A DNA stretch of 38,562 nucleotides from JACRAO01 sp964490895 (GTDB lineage: Bacteria; Bdellovibrionota; UBA1018). The position numbers and the translations under genes are program-made. The DNA is taken from NCBI GenBank assembly GCA_964490895.1, contig CAZBEI010000002.1, forward strand, positions 1 to 38,562, in the 5' to 3' direction. Below are positions 1-8,546 of this stretch, one piece after another (position 1 is the first letter of the stretch; each line of letters opens with the position of its first letter). The notes beneath the pieces are model-generated. The model did not search any database and was not told where the DNA came from. It saw only the letters and a program-made list of their open reading frames with translations.

Positions 1-2
1 TT

Positions 3-374
3 TTTCCGGGGTGGGTGGATGCTCCTCAGATAGCTAGCTTAATGGAGGTATCTTTGGCTGGAATTGCGCCCTATGTCGAAAATTCGACCATGACCCTTCC
101 AAATAAGCCTTTTGAGTATTTTGCAGGAAGTCTCCCTGTTATTTCTACAATTAAAGGAGAATTATCCCAGATTTTAGAGAGAAATAATTGTGGGTTTACT
201 TATTTTGCTCCTTCTGTAAAAGAATTTTCTGATATTGTTTGCAAACTGATAGAGAATCCATCTCAGTGTAAAGAAATGGGGATTCGTGCTAGAGCACTTT
301 TGGAAAAAGATTATGCGATGGAAAATATTGTTGGAAAACTTGAATTGCATTTAAAAAGGGTAATACATGCCTAA
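3..374 (+). CDS. Glycosyltransferase family 4-like, C-terminal part (truncated by window edge)
   Basis: The reading frame is open to the left edge, so the true start lies outside the window. The visible 124 or so residues match the nucleotide-sugar-binding half of GT-B glycosyltransferases. They begin with FPGWVD, then a stretch ending in IAPY, then NKPFEYFAGSLPVIST, which is the usual N-K-x-x-E-Y-x-x-x-G-x-P-V-I motif binding the donor sugar nucleotide, and finish with the C-terminal helix. Its TAA overlaps the start of the sugar epimerase downstream by 8 bp. This translational coupling suggests a shared surface-polysaccharide or LPS glycosylation operon. The donor and acceptor sugars cannot be told from this fragment. 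Confidence 0.8.
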   Translation, partial: FPGWVDAPQIASLMEVSLAGIAPYVENSTMTLPNKPFEYFAGSLPVISTIKGELSQILERNNCGFTYFAPSVKEFSDIVCKLIENPSQCKEMGIRARALLEKDYAMENIVGKLELHLKRVIHA

Positions 375-1410
375 AATTTTGATCACCGGCGGAGCCGGCT
401 TTGTTGGCTCACAACTTGCTTTTATGTTTAAATCTGATGACCCAAAGTGCGAGGTCACTGTACTGGACAATTTAAAACGAAGGGGCTCTGAACTCAACCT
501 TCCAACCCTGAAGGACAGAGGGATCCGTTTCGTGCATGGGGACATTAGGCAACCCTCGGATCTCACAGATCTCGAAGAAAATTTTGATCTCTTGATCGAA
601 GCTTCTGCAGAACCCAGTGTTTTAGCTGGGGTACAGGGCTCACCAGCCTATGTCATTCAAACGAATCTGGTGGGGACTTTGAACTGCCTAGAGTATGTGC
701 GGAAAAAAGTAGGAAAGCTGATTTTTTTGTCTACCTCAAGAGTTTATTCTCTCAAGGCGCTCTCGCAAATTGCTCTCAAGGAGGGCGCCACAAGGTTTGA
801 GTCTCCCTCTTTACGTGGGATTTGCGAAGATTTTCCCACTCAGACAGCGCGGTCGTTTTATGGCGCATCAAAATTAGCCTCTGAGATGATGATTCAAGAA
901 TATGCGAACCAATATGGCATGGAAGCCATTATTAACCGCTGTGGGGTGCTCTCGGGTCCTGGTCAGTTTGGAAAAACAGATCAAGGCGTTTTTACCCTTT
1001 GGGTGGCCAACCACCACTTTAATCTACCACTTCAGTATACAGGCTATGGAGGAGAGGGAAAACAAGTCAGAGACCTTCTCCATCCGCGTGATTTGTACGC
1101 CCTGATCCAAAAGCAAATACCACAGACAAAGAAGTTTTCAGGAGAGGTGTTTAATGTGGGTGGGGGTTTAGAGATCTCTACTTCTCTCAAAGAATATACG
1201 GTGCTATGCCAAGAGGCGACTCATAAAAAAATCACCATCGGACAGCAAAAGGACACCCACTCCGTCGATATCCCTTGGTACATTACGGACAATACAAAAG
1301 TTTCGGGAGCTTTCGATTGGCAACCCAAGATCAAAGCCCCTGAAATCGTCAAAGAGATCGCTGCTTGGATCGCTAAAAACGAGGCTCAGTTGCGGTTTTT
1401 ATTTTGCTAA
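367..1410 (+). CDS. NAD-dependent sugar epimerase/dehydratase, CDP-paratose 2-epimerase-like (extended SDR)
   Basis: This 347-residue protein has an N-terminal Rossmann motif GGAGFVG (G8, G11, G14), an S/T catalytic region LSTS at 121-124, and the catalytic Y165-x3-K169 pair in SFYGASK. The segment GQFGKTDQG followed by a GKQVRDLLH stretch closely resembles RfbE-type CDP-paratose 2-epimerases, which interconvert CDP-paratose and CDP-tyvelose for O-antigen. Related GDP- or UDP-sugar epimerases share the fold, so substrate is inferred only. It overlaps the upstream glycosyltransferase, supporting a role in activated-sugar supply for surface glycans. The TAA at 1408-1410 directly abuts the promoter of the next TA module, so this gene probably ends its transcription unit. 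Confidence 0.8.
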   Translation: MPKILITGGAGFVGSQLAFMFKSDDPKCEVTVLDNLKRRGSELNLPTLKDRGIRFVHGDIRQPSDLTDLEENFDLLIEASAEPSVLAGVQGSPAYVIQTNLVGTLNCLEYVRKKVGKLIFLSTSRVYSLKALSQIALKEGATRFESPSLRGICEDFPTQTARSFYGASKLASEMMIQEYANQYGMEAIINRCGVLSGPGQFGKTDQGVFTLWVANHHFNLPLQYTGYGGEGKQVRDLLHPRDLYALIQKQIPQTKKFSGEVFNVGGGLEISTSLKEYTVLCQEATHKKITIGQQKDTHSVDIPWYITDNTKVSGAFDWQPKIKAPEIVKEIAAWIAKNEAQLRFLFC

Positions 1411-1446
1411 TGGCATGTTGACATGGCATAAATAATGCCATAAAAT
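1410..1446 (+). promoter_or_regulatory. Promoter with overlapping operator repeats for the RHH/MazF module
   Basis: A near-consensus sigma-70 promoter is visible: TTGACA at 1418-1423, a 17-bp spacer, and TAAAAT at 1441-1446. The heptamer ATGGCAT occurs at 1410-1416 and 1423-1429 and in perfect inverse as ATGCCAT at 1435-1441. The inverted pair fills the spacer and touches the -10. This is the expected place for autorepression by the antitoxin. The predicted +1 (about 1453) coincides with the antitoxin ATG. Confidence 0.75.
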
Positions 1447-1452
1447 GGGAGC

Positions 1453-1710
1453 ATGTCTAAAATAAAAAATTTTCATGTCCCACTTCCAAGTAAAACCTAT
1501 TTAGAGCTCAGAAAAGTATCGGATGATTTAAGTCAGCCAGCAACAAAAATTGTCAAGGTCCTCATTGAGTTATGGTTAAAAGGCAAAAAAAGGCAATTCA
1601 TTCATCAGGGAGTTCTAGACTATGCAAAAGCTCATGCTGGAACCAAGGCAGATCTGGATTTTGAATTGGAAGGTGCTGCAGTCGAAGAGCTCCTTGCAAA
1701 GAAAACTTAA
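1453..1710 (+). CDS. Ribbon-helix-helix-type antitoxin of a MazF-type TA pair
   Basis: An 85-residue protein whose N-terminal half (about 5-42) has the beta-strand plus two-helix pattern of RHH DNA-binding domains, starting FHVPLPSKTYLELRKVSD. The acidic C-terminal tail (DLDFELEGAAVEELL) would wrap the toxin. It sits 1 bp ahead of the MazF-type toxin gene, the usual antitoxin-first order. There is no ATG further downstream. The only purine-rich stretch upstream (GGGAG) ends 1 nt before the ATG and is too close to act as a normal ribosome-binding site. Known antitoxins of this type bind their own promoter and neutralise the toxin; both roles are inferred here from context and fold. Confidence 0.75.
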   Translation: MSKIKNFHVPLPSKTYLELRKVSDDLSQPATKIVKVLIELWLKGKKRQFIHQGVLDYAKAHAGTKADLDFELEGAAVEELLAKKT

Positions 1711-1711
1711 A

Positions 1712-2068
1712 ATGAAGCGAGGAGAAATTTATTGGGCTCTTCTTATGCCTAGGTCTGGTTCAGAACAAAAGGGCCGGCGGCCGGTCCTTATTGTTTCGCA
1801 TGATGGATTTAATGAGGTCCCCGAGTGGTGTTCTATTATTGTGATCCCGCTCTCTACTTCATCAAAACAAGCTTCCAGAGGACCGACAGCGATTACTTTA
1901 TCTAAAGGCGCAGGGGGATTGCCTCAATCTAGCGTTGCACTCTGTCATCAAGTCACTACGCTAGATCGCTCTAAACTTGTGCAGAGAATTGGAATGCTTT
2001 CGAAATCTTCAATGAGTGAAATTGAGGTGGGCATAAAGATCGCCATGGGGATGGACTCAAACAGTTGA
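1712..2068 (+). CDS. MazF/PemK-family mRNA interferase toxin
   Basis: A 118-residue protein beginning MKRGEIYW, the hallmark start of the PemK/MazF beta-barrel, followed by GRRPVLIVSHDGFN (conserved Arg-Pro-Val-Leu-Ile/Val-Ser segment) and the central IIVIPLS strand. The family cleaves single-stranded RNA at short sequence motifs and arrests growth when the antitoxin is lost. I chose ATG 1712 because the family motif starts there and the codon lies 1 bp after the antitoxin stop; a longer frame from 1622 would run inside the antitoxin gene. Length is normal for the family (about 110-120). The cleavage motif cannot be inferred. Confidence 0.88.
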   Translation: MKRGEIYWALLMPRSGSEQKGRRPVLIVSHDGFNEVPEWCSIIVIPLSTSSKQASRGPTAITLSKGAGGLPQSSVALCHQVTTLDRSKLVQRIGMLSKSSMSEIEVGIKIAMGMDSNS

Positions 2069-2124
2069 TGTTTTTTCTAGTTCGATTGTCTTACTTCGCC
2101 TCTTAGTGTAAATCTGAGTGTTCT

Positions 2125-4803
2125 ATGTCTCTTGCCAAAAGCTACGAACCACAAACCTTCGAAAAGCGCATCTATGAGTTTTGGGAAAAAAAGGGATGTT
2201 TCCAAGCAAAAGCCGAAAATGCGCCAAGTCAAAGCTCCTTTTGCATTGTCATCCCGCCCCCCAATGTCACGGGAGTTCTCCACATGGGGCATGCGCTTAG
2301 CTATGGCATCGAAGATATTTTAATCCGTTGGCGCAGGCAATGTGGGGACAACACACTTTGGCTCCCCGGCACCGATCATGCGGGCATTGCCACCCAGGCT
2401 CAAGTCGAAAAACAAATCGCCAAAGAAGGCAAAGGCCCCACTGGGCGTCCCCTCACGCGACATGATTTGGGACGCGAAAAATTTTTACAAAGAATATGGA
2501 AATGGAAAGAAGATCACCATGGAGTCATCACTTCGCAGCTCCGGCGACTAGGGTCGTCCTTAGATTGGAGCCGTGAGCGATTTACAATGGACGACGGGCT
2601 CTCTCTGGCAGTGAGAGAAGTTTTTGTCAGGCTTTTCGAAGAAGGCCTCATCTACCGTGGCAACCGAATCATCAATTGGTGCCCAAGGTGTGTCACTGCG
2701 CTTTCTGACCTTGAGGTGATCCCCACTGAGCGAAAGGGCCATTTGTGGCATATTTCTTATCCCATAGATGGAGAACCAGGAAGTTTTTTGACCCTTGCGA
2801 CCACAAGACCTGAAACGCTTTTAGGTGATTCCGCCGTGGCCGTTCATCCCGAGGACGAACGTTACAAGAGCTTTCATGGAAAAAAAGTTCTTTTGCCTCT
2901 CTTAGGTAGACCTATCCCGATTCTTGCAGACCCCTATGTAGATCGCACCTTTGGAACTGGGGTGCTCAAAATCACGCCCGCTCATGATTTTAATGACTAC
3001 GAAATCGGGCGCAAGCATGCTTTGCCCACAATCAGTGTCATGGGACAAGACGGTAAAATCACAGCCGCTGGCGGCCCTTATGCTGGACTCAAATTTCAAG
3101 AAGCGAGAGAAAAAATCCTCGAAGACTTAAAAGCACAGGGACTCTTAGCTAAAGTCGAAGATCATCTCCACAAAGTAGGGCTTTGTGAACGCTGCGAGCA
3201 TACTGCTGAGCCCGTTATTTCTCAGCAGTGGTTTGTCAAAGCCGAGCTTTTAGCCGTACCAGCTATCGAAGCGGTAAAATCAGGCGCCACGGAGTTTACC
3301 CCAAAAAACTGGGAAAAAACGTATTTCGAATGGATGAATAATATTCGAGACTGGTGTATTTCGAGGCAACTTTGGTGGGGGCATCAAATCCCGGCTTGGT
3401 ACTGTAAGAGCTGCAATGCCACACATGTCGCACGCGAGGCGCCTAGAGAATGTAGCCAATGCCAATCCACCGAGCTTATACAAGATCCCGATGTGCTTGA
3501 CACTTGGTTTAGTTCCGCGCTTTGGCCTTTTTCTACTTTAGGTTGGCCCGAAAAAACAAAAGAGCTCCAGACTTTTTATCCCACTGCAATTTTAGAAACT
3601 GGATTTGACATCATCTTTTTTTGGGTGGCCCGTATGATGATGATGGGGCTCCATTTTATGGGCCAAGTCCCCTTTAGAAAAGTTTATCTTCATGCCATGG
3701 TTCGCGACGAAAAAGGCGAAAAAATGTCTAAATCTAAAGGCAATGTGATTGATCCACTGGTTGTGATGGATCAACATGGGGCGGATGCTCTCCGGTTTAC
3801 TTTGGCCGCAATGTCTGGACAAGGTAGAGACATTAAGCTTTCGCTCTCAAGAGTGGAAGGCTATCGAGGATTTTGCAATAAACTTTGGAATGCAGTGAAG
3901 TATTTTCATTTTCAAAAAGAAAATTTTCCAGGAGTGGAGATAGAAAATAAAGATACCCAAAAGACTTGGCCAACGACATGGAGCAACCGTTGGATTTTGT
4001 CTCGGTTTCAAACAGCCTGCGAAACAGTGACAAATGGTCTTGAAAATTTTGAACTCAACGAATCGTCACGGGCCTTATATGAATTTATTTGGAACGAATT
4101 TTGTGATTGGTACATTGAGCTCTCCAAAGTCGAATTGCGATCAAATCAAGACACACAGAAGGAAACTTTAGAGACATTGTATTTTATTTTGGACCACACC
4201 CTTCGTCTGTCTCACCCATTTTTACCTTTTGTCACAGAGGAGCTCTGGCAATCTTTAGGGAAACAAGGGGTTTTGATGTTACAGCCCTATCCTAAAAAAG
4301 ATCCAGCTCGTGTGGACAAAGAGGCTGAGAAGAAAATTTCTGATCTCAAATCTATTGTAGAAGCGATCCGAAACTTTAGGGGCGAAAATAACATTTCTTC
4401 GAAGATAAAATTTCCTGTTCAGTATAGTTCTCAAAATACAAAGACCGTTGAACTCATTTTAGCTTTTTCGGATCACATTACTGCTCTGACCCAAATTGAA
4501 GGCATGGTTCAAGCTTCTTCGACGAAAACTAATTTAAAAACGGCTGCATTGTTATTGCCAGAGCTTAATCTTGAATTGCAGATTGCTTTAGAAGGCTTAG
4601 TGGACTCAAAAGAAGAAACCGAGCGACTCCAAAAAGAACTGAGAAAACTAAACGAAGATCTTTTATTTGTTCAAAATAAACTCAAAAAAGAAAGCTTTGT
4701 GCAAAAAGCACCCGCTGCTTTAGTTCAAGCTGAAAAAGAAAAAGAACAAACCCTGTCTACCAAGATCAAAGAAATGACGGCAGCTTTAGATCGTTTAAAT
4801 TAA
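2125..4803 (+). CDS. valS: Valyl-tRNA synthetase
   Basis: An 892-residue class I aminoacyl-tRNA synthetase that charges tRNA-Val in the cytoplasm. The HIGH-type motif is HMGH at 53-56, after PPPNVTG. KMSKS is at 533-537. The editing (CP1) domain contains TTRPETLLGDSAVAVHP, typical of ValS. Cysteine pairs (CPRC, CERC, CKSC/CSQC) resemble zinc knuckles found in many ValS proteins. The last 70 or so residues form the charged coiled-coil tRNA-binding arm specific to ValS (LEGLVDSKEETERLQKEL and on). Length is close to the family norm. No Shine-Dalgarno sequence precedes the ATG. A weak TTGTCT/TAAATC promoter (2086-2091, 2109-2114) would put +1 only a few bases before it. Confidence 0.97.
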   Translation: MSLAKSYEPQTFEKRIYEFWEKKGCFQAKAENAPSQSSFCIVIPPPNVTGVLHMGHALSYGIEDILIRWRRQCGDNTLWLPGTDHAGIATQAQVEKQIAKEGKGPTGRPLTRHDLGREKFLQRIWKWKEDHHGVITSQLRRLGSSLDWSRERFTMDDGLSLAVREVFVRLFEEGLIYRGNRIINWCPRCVTALSDLEVIPTERKGHLWHISYPIDGEPGSFLTLATTRPETLLGDSAVAVHPEDERYKSFHGKKVLLPLLGRPIPILADPYVDRTFGTGVLKITPAHDFNDYEIGRKHALPTISVMGQDGKITAAGGPYAGLKFQEAREKILEDLKAQGLLAKVEDHLHKVGLCERCEHTAEPVISQQWFVKAELLAVPAIEAVKSGATEFTPKNWEKTYFEWMNNIRDWCISRQLWWGHQIPAWYCKSCNATHVAREAPRECSQCQSTELIQDPDVLDTWFSSALWPFSTLGWPEKTKELQTFYPTAILETGFDIIFFWVARMMMMGLHFMGQVPFRKVYLHAMVRDEKGEKMSKSKGNVIDPLVVMDQHGADALRFTLAAMSGQGRDIKLSLSRVEGYRGFCNKLWNAVKYFHFQKENFPGVEIENKDTQKTWPTTWSNRWILSRFQTACETVTNGLENFELNESSRALYEFIWNEFCDWYIELSKVELRSNQDTQKETLETLYFILDHTLRLSHPFLPFVTEELWQSLGKQGVLMLQPYPKKDPARVDKEAEKKISDLKSIVEAIRNFRGENNISSKIKFPVQYSSQNTKTVELILAFSDHITALTQIEGMVQASSTKTNLKTAALLLPELNLELQIALEGLVDSKEETERLQKELRKLNEDLLFVQNKLKKESFVQKAPAALVQAEKEKEQTLSTKIKEMTAALDRLN

Positions 4804-4874
4804 AAAACCTTGTCAATAAAAAAGATAGGATATTTTTAGCAAAAAAACCAACCAAACTATGTTATTCACTATCT

Positions 4875-6461
4875 ATGTCCTTAGTAAACCTAGAAGCCAT
4901 GAGGCCCCAGCTTTTGCAAGAGGTGATCACTCAGACTGGGCAGGATTTTTCTGGCAGCCAACTTGATTTACTTTTGAGTGAGGCTCTCTATTTAGAGCGC
5001 TTTCGTTTACACAGAAACCCTCCGGGTTTCTTTACAAGAAGTAGATTTAAAAAAGATTCTCAGCTTTGGAAAAAAATTCAATCTGGATTGCTTGAGTCGT
5101 CTGTTCAAGTGGAACGTAAGGCTTTATTAGATCTAGTCCTTCGTCACTATGCCGAAGAAATTGGAGGACACTTTGATCCAGTGGTTTATAAGTTAGCCAC
5201 TCATACGGTTCCTTTTGGGTTTAATTGGCTCTTTAATGCAGCCAGTGTAAAGCGTTTTTTGCCCTGGGGCATGAAAGAAGACTTGCAATCTAAACTCCAT
5301 GTTTTGGGTGAGGTCGCCTGGCTTAAAAAACTTTCTCAAAAAGGAACTGTGCTCTTAGTTCCGACTCATCAAAGCAACTTAGACAGCGTCCTTGTGGGCT
5401 ATGTGATTTATTTGATGGGGCTTCCCCCATTTGCCTACGGTGCAGGGATTAACTTATTTTTAAATCCAGTGCTAGGTTTTTTTATGTCACGTCTGGGGTC
5501 GTATACGGTCGATCGTCAAAAATCCAATCTTATTTATAAACAACTTCTAAAAAATTATAGCGCTCGGATTTTAAGAGAAGGGATGCACTCTGTTTTTTTT
5601 CCAGGCGGTGGACGCGCTCGGAGTGGCGCAATTGAAAGCAAAGTAAAGCTAGGCCTCTTGGGAACGGCGCTTGAAGCAGAACTCGAAAACTGGAAAACTG
5701 GAAAGCAAAATCCGCGTATTTTTATTATACCCATGGTCACCAGCTATCATTTTGTTTTAGAGGCCAGTTCTTTGATCGAAGATCATTTGGCAGAAAGTGG
5801 AAAACACCGGTTTATTATGACAGATGATGAGAGTTGGCACTCTCTCAAAGTCCTTGGTTTTTTTTGGAAATTTTTTTCCTCTCAAAGTGCAGTGACCATG
5901 CGGATTGGAAAGCCTTTGGATATTTTCGGAAATTTTGTAGATGAGGAGGGGCATTCCATAGGGCAAAATGGAGCTGAGATTGACCCCAAGCGCTGGCTCA
6001 CGACCTGTGGTGAGCTTAAAAGTGAGCCCAAACGAGATCAGGAGTATGTCCGTGAGTTGGGAGAAAAAATCGTGGAGCGTTTCCATTTCGAGAACACCGT
6101 TTTAAGTTCTCATTTAGTCGCTTTTACTTTATTTGAGAGCCTGCGGAAAAAGTACTCTGATTTAGACCTCTACCGATTTTTAAGAATTACACTTTCTCAG
6201 CGAGCCATTTTGCACGAAAAATTTTTACTAGAGGCTGAGACTGTTTATCAAAAAGTTCGTCAAGCTCATGATAGTGGAAGGCTCTACCTGAGCGAATTTT
6301 TATTGACTGCGGATACTCAAACATGGGTACAAGAGGGAGTGAGTAATTTGGGTGTTTTACATGATGCAAAGGTGGTCTCAAGCGACGGCAAAAGTGTTTG
6401 GTCAGACGACATGAACCTCCTTTTTTATTATAGAAATCGGTTGTCAGGATATGGATTCTAA
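4875..6461 (+). CDS. Glycerol-3-phosphate/lysophosphatidate acyltransferase-like protein (PlsB/PlsC superfamily)
   Basis: A 528-residue protein with the LPLAT acyltransferase signature. H165-x4-D170 in PTHQSNLDS is the catalytic dyad. FPGGGRARSG at 242-251 sits where the glycerol-phosphate-binding FPEGxRS motif is expected. The usual Glu is Gly here, which is odd. It is larger than PlsC (about 250) and smaller than E. coli PlsB (about 800), with extra N- and C-terminal helical regions. Its last 11 bp overlap gpsA, whose product makes glycerol-3-phosphate, so acylation of G3P or lysophosphatidate at the inner membrane is the likely job. The exact acceptor is not certain. No clear Shine-Dalgarno precedes ATG 4875. 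Confidence 0.8.
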   Translation: MSLVNLEAMRPQLLQEVITQTGQDFSGSQLDLLLSEALYLERFRLHRNPPGFFTRSRFKKDSQLWKKIQSGLLESSVQVERKALLDLVLRHYAEEIGGHFDPVVYKLATHTVPFGFNWLFNAASVKRFLPWGMKEDLQSKLHVLGEVAWLKKLSQKGTVLLVPTHQSNLDSVLVGYVIYLMGLPPFAYGAGINLFLNPVLGFFMSRLGSYTVDRQKSNLIYKQLLKNYSARILREGMHSVFFPGGGRARSGAIESKVKLGLLGTALEAELENWKTGKQNPRIFIIPMVTSYHFVLEASSLIEDHLAESGKHRFIMTDDESWHSLKVLGFFWKFFSSQSAVTMRIGKPLDIFGNFVDEEGHSIGQNGAEIDPKRWLTTCGELKSEPKRDQEYVRELGEKIVERFHFENTVLSSHLVAFTLFESLRKKYSDLDLYRFLRITLSQRAILHEKFLLEAETVYQKVRQAHDSGRLYLSEFLLTADTQTWVQEGVSNLGVLHDAKVVSSDGKSVWSDDMNLLFYYRNRLSGYGF

Positions 6462-7473
6462 GAACGAGTTTTGGAAAAAATCGTGTGTCGCAGTTTTAGG
6501 AGGAGGGAGTTGGGGCACCCTTTTAGCAGAAGGGGTCTCTAAAAATGTACAGAGTGTCAGGCTTTGGGTTTCGCGTGCGGAACAAGCAAGTCAGATTAAC
6601 TCGACACGGATCAATCAATCCTATCATCCCCAATTGCATTTGAATTCCAATATTCAAGCTTTTCATGAAAAGGAAAGAATTTTTGACAGAGGTGGAGTCC
6701 AAGCTGTGATTTGGGCACTTCCTTCGAGTGTTTGCCGACCTTTGGCGCGCGAGATGGCACCTTTTTTTCAAGGCGACGAAGTTCTCATCCACGCCACCAA
6801 AGGGATCGAAGAGGGAAGCCTTAAAAGAATTTCTCAAATTCTAAGAGAGGAAATTTCTTGTCCCCGTATTGGAGTGTTGAGTGGTCCTAACCTCGCAAAT
6901 GAAGTGGCCAGAGGAGAGCCTGCTGCAACGGTGGTGGCTTCGCGTTTTGACGAAGTCGTGGAGGCGGGGCAAATCCTCTTTAGCTCAGAAAAAATGCGAG
7001 TCTATGGTGTCAAGGATATCGTGGGAGTGGAGTGGGCAGGGACCTTAAAAAATATCCTAGCCATTGCGGCAGGCGCACTAGATGCGCTTAAATTGGGTTG
7101 GAACACCAGAGCAATGATGATGACCCGAGGCCTAGCAGAGATGGTCCGGTTTGGATGCAAAATGGGCGCAGAAAATGCTACTTTTTTAGGATTAGCCGGA
7201 ATTGGCGATTTGTTAGCCACCAGCAGCAGTTCTCTCAGCCGAAACTATCGTGTAGGATTTGGGATGGCACAAGGAAAGAAACTTAAAGACATTTTAGCTG
7301 AATTGGGAAGCGTGGCAGAGGGAGTCATGACGACTAAACATATTTGGAAATTTGCCAAGGCTCATGAGATCTACATGCCCATTACCCAAGGAGTTTATCA
7401 GCTCTTGTATGAGGATCGCAGTGTAAAGGAAATATTGATTGAATTGATGCAGCGGCCTTCAATGAAGGAGTAA
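6451..7473 (+). CDS. gpsA: NAD(P)H-dependent glycerol-3-phosphate dehydrogenase
   Basis: A 340-residue cytoplasmic enzyme reducing dihydroxyacetone phosphate to sn-glycerol-3-phosphate for phospholipids. It has the GxGxxG-type dinucleotide motif GGGSWGTLLAEG near residue 18, the ATKGIEEGS segment, LSGPNLANEVARGEPAA, and the catalytic-lysine region GTLKNILAIAAG followed by GWNTRAMMMTRG, all characteristic of GpsA. Length is standard. ATG 6451 overlaps the stop of the upstream acyltransferase by 11 bp with an AGGA element just before it, so the two are translationally coupled. It converges on hpt with an 11-bp gap and no visible terminator between them. Confidence 0.96.
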   Translation: MDSKNEFWKKSCVAVLGGGSWGTLLAEGVSKNVQSVRLWVSRAEQASQINSTRINQSYHPQLHLNSNIQAFHEKERIFDRGGVQAVIWALPSSVCRPLAREMAPFFQGDEVLIHATKGIEEGSLKRISQILREEISCPRIGVLSGPNLANEVARGEPAATVVASRFDEVVEAGQILFSSEKMRVYGVKDIVGVEWAGTLKNILAIAAGALDALKLGWNTRAMMMTRGLAEMVRFGCKMGAENATFLGLAGIGDLLATSSSSLSRNYRVGFGMAQGKKLKDILAELGSVAEGVMTTKHIWKFAKAHEIYMPITQGVYQLLYEDRSVKEILIELMQRPSMKE

Positions 7474-7484
7474 AGGGACAGCTC

Positions 7485-8042
7485 CTAATTCGGATATTTG
7501 AGATAATAAACATCCGGTAAATTGCGGCAATGTTCTTCGAGATCCAAGCCATATCCCACTAAAAACTGGTCGTCGATGGTACGGCCGACGTATTTGACTG
7601 GGACATCCACCACTCGTTTAGAGGATTTATCCAATAAGGTGACAATCTCGACCGAAGCAGGGCCTGCATTTTTGAGGCGTTCGTAGAGAAACTTTAGGGT
7701 TCGTCCACTGTCGATGATTTCCTCTACAATGAGGAGGTGTTTGCCTTTCACATCAAATTGAATGTCTTTTAAAATCGAAACAGTGCCACTTGAGGTGAGC
7801 GCTTTTCCGTAGCTTGAGAGCCTGACAAACTCAATGTCGACATCTATTTTTAAATGTCTGACAAAGTCGGCTATGAAAACAATGGCACCTTTGAGGACAG
7901 TGACTAAAATGACTGATTTACCCTCATAATCTCGATTGATTTGGTTGGCTAAAGATTGAACGATGGCGTCTATCTCATGTCGGTTCAAGTATTTTGTAAA
8001 ATTCTTATCATCCAGTGGGAGTAGTTTTGAGATTTCAGTCAT
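7485..8042 (-). CDS. hpt: Hypoxanthine phosphoribosyltransferase
   Basis: A 185-residue purine-salvage enzyme transferring the phosphoribosyl group of PRPP to hypoxanthine or guanine. The PRPP-binding motif LLIVEEIIDSGRTL spans about 103-116; the usual VEDIIDTG is VEEIIDSG here, a conservative change. VLKGAIVFIADF (49-60) and FVRLSSYG (72-79) are the other HPRT landmarks. The C-terminal FLVGYGLD matches the metal- and base-binding segment. Length is normal. It is a single-gene unit on the minus strand, followed on the same strand side by the VapBC pair upstream. No Shine-Dalgarno is seen before the ATG. Confidence 0.93.
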   Translation of the reverse strand: MTEISKLLPLDDKNFTKYLNRHEIDAIVQSLANQINRDYEGKSVILVTVLKGAIVFIADFVRHLKIDVDIEFVRLSSYGKALTSSGTVSILKDIQFDVKGKHLLIVEEIIDSGRTLKFLYERLKNAGPASVEIVTLLDKSSKRVVDVPVKYVGRTIDDQFLVGYGLDLEEHCRNLPDVYYLKYPN

Positions 8043-8053
8043 AACTTACTTAT

Positions 8054-8082
8054 TTTAAAACACAAATAGAGGTTTTAATCAA
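8054..8082 (-). promoter_or_regulatory. Possible hpt promoter close to the start codon
   Basis: On the minus strand TTGATT (8082-8077) and TTTAAA (8059-8054) are 17 bp apart. The predicted +1 near 8047 would leave a leader of about 5 nt before the ATG at 8042. The hexamers are imperfect and the region is AT-rich, so this is tentative. Confidence 0.4.
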
Positions 8083-8102
8083 TTTTAATGTGGGAGTTGC
8101 CA

Positions 8103-8546
8103 TCACCCCTGTTTGCTGTCTGCGGGGACAAACTCAAAATCTACATATTTATGAATCTTCCTAAAGTCAGATTCGTTTTCTGTTACCACAAGTGCGTTAT
8201 TTTCTTTTGCGCTGAGTGCGATCAAGAGATCCCATGTCAAGCGACGGCGTACTCGTGGCTCAAATCCATGTTCATCAGTCATCCTTCTCATCACCTGACC
8301 GGCAACTATGAAATTGTCATCAGAAAATCCTATTAGAGGAATAGCTTTTTGGTGCTGTTTTAAAATATTTTCCTCGGCTTTTGTTCGCACACCTGCCCAC
8401 AGTTCCATGAGTACGATTTTATTGACAACGTATAAATAGGCCCCCTGAAGAAATCTTCCAACCTTGTATTCGTATTTTGGAGAACGCAGTAAATTGATAT
8501 AGACATTAGAATCAAAGAAAACCGAATCAGGCTTTGTTGTGCTCAT
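8103..8546 (-). CDS. PIN-domain RNase toxin (VapC-like)
   Basis: A 147-residue protein with the four acidic positions expected of the PIN metal-binding site: D12 in FFDSNVY, E48 in VLMELWAG, D106 in LTWDLLIA and D127 in TENESDF. Family members are Mg2+-dependent ribonucleases that inhibit translation when freed from antitoxin. I chose the ATG at 8546 because the PIN fold begins about ten residues later; the 17 extra upstream residues available in the frame lie inside the antitoxin gene. It overlaps the antitoxin gene by 20 bp, as in many vapBC operons. The RNA target is not predictable. Confidence 0.87.
   Translation of the reverse strand: MSTTKPDSVFFDSNVYINLLRSPKYEYKVGRFLQGAYLYVVNKIVLMELWAGVRTKAEENILKQHQKAIPLIGFSDDNFIVAGQVMRRMTDEHGFEPRVRRRLTWDLLIALSAKENNALVVTENESDFRKIHKYVDFEFVPADSKQG

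Noticed and set aside
4804..4874. tRNA or riboswitch between valS and the acyltransferase gene
   Set aside because: The gap is AT-rich with no cloverleaf, T-box or other structured motif.
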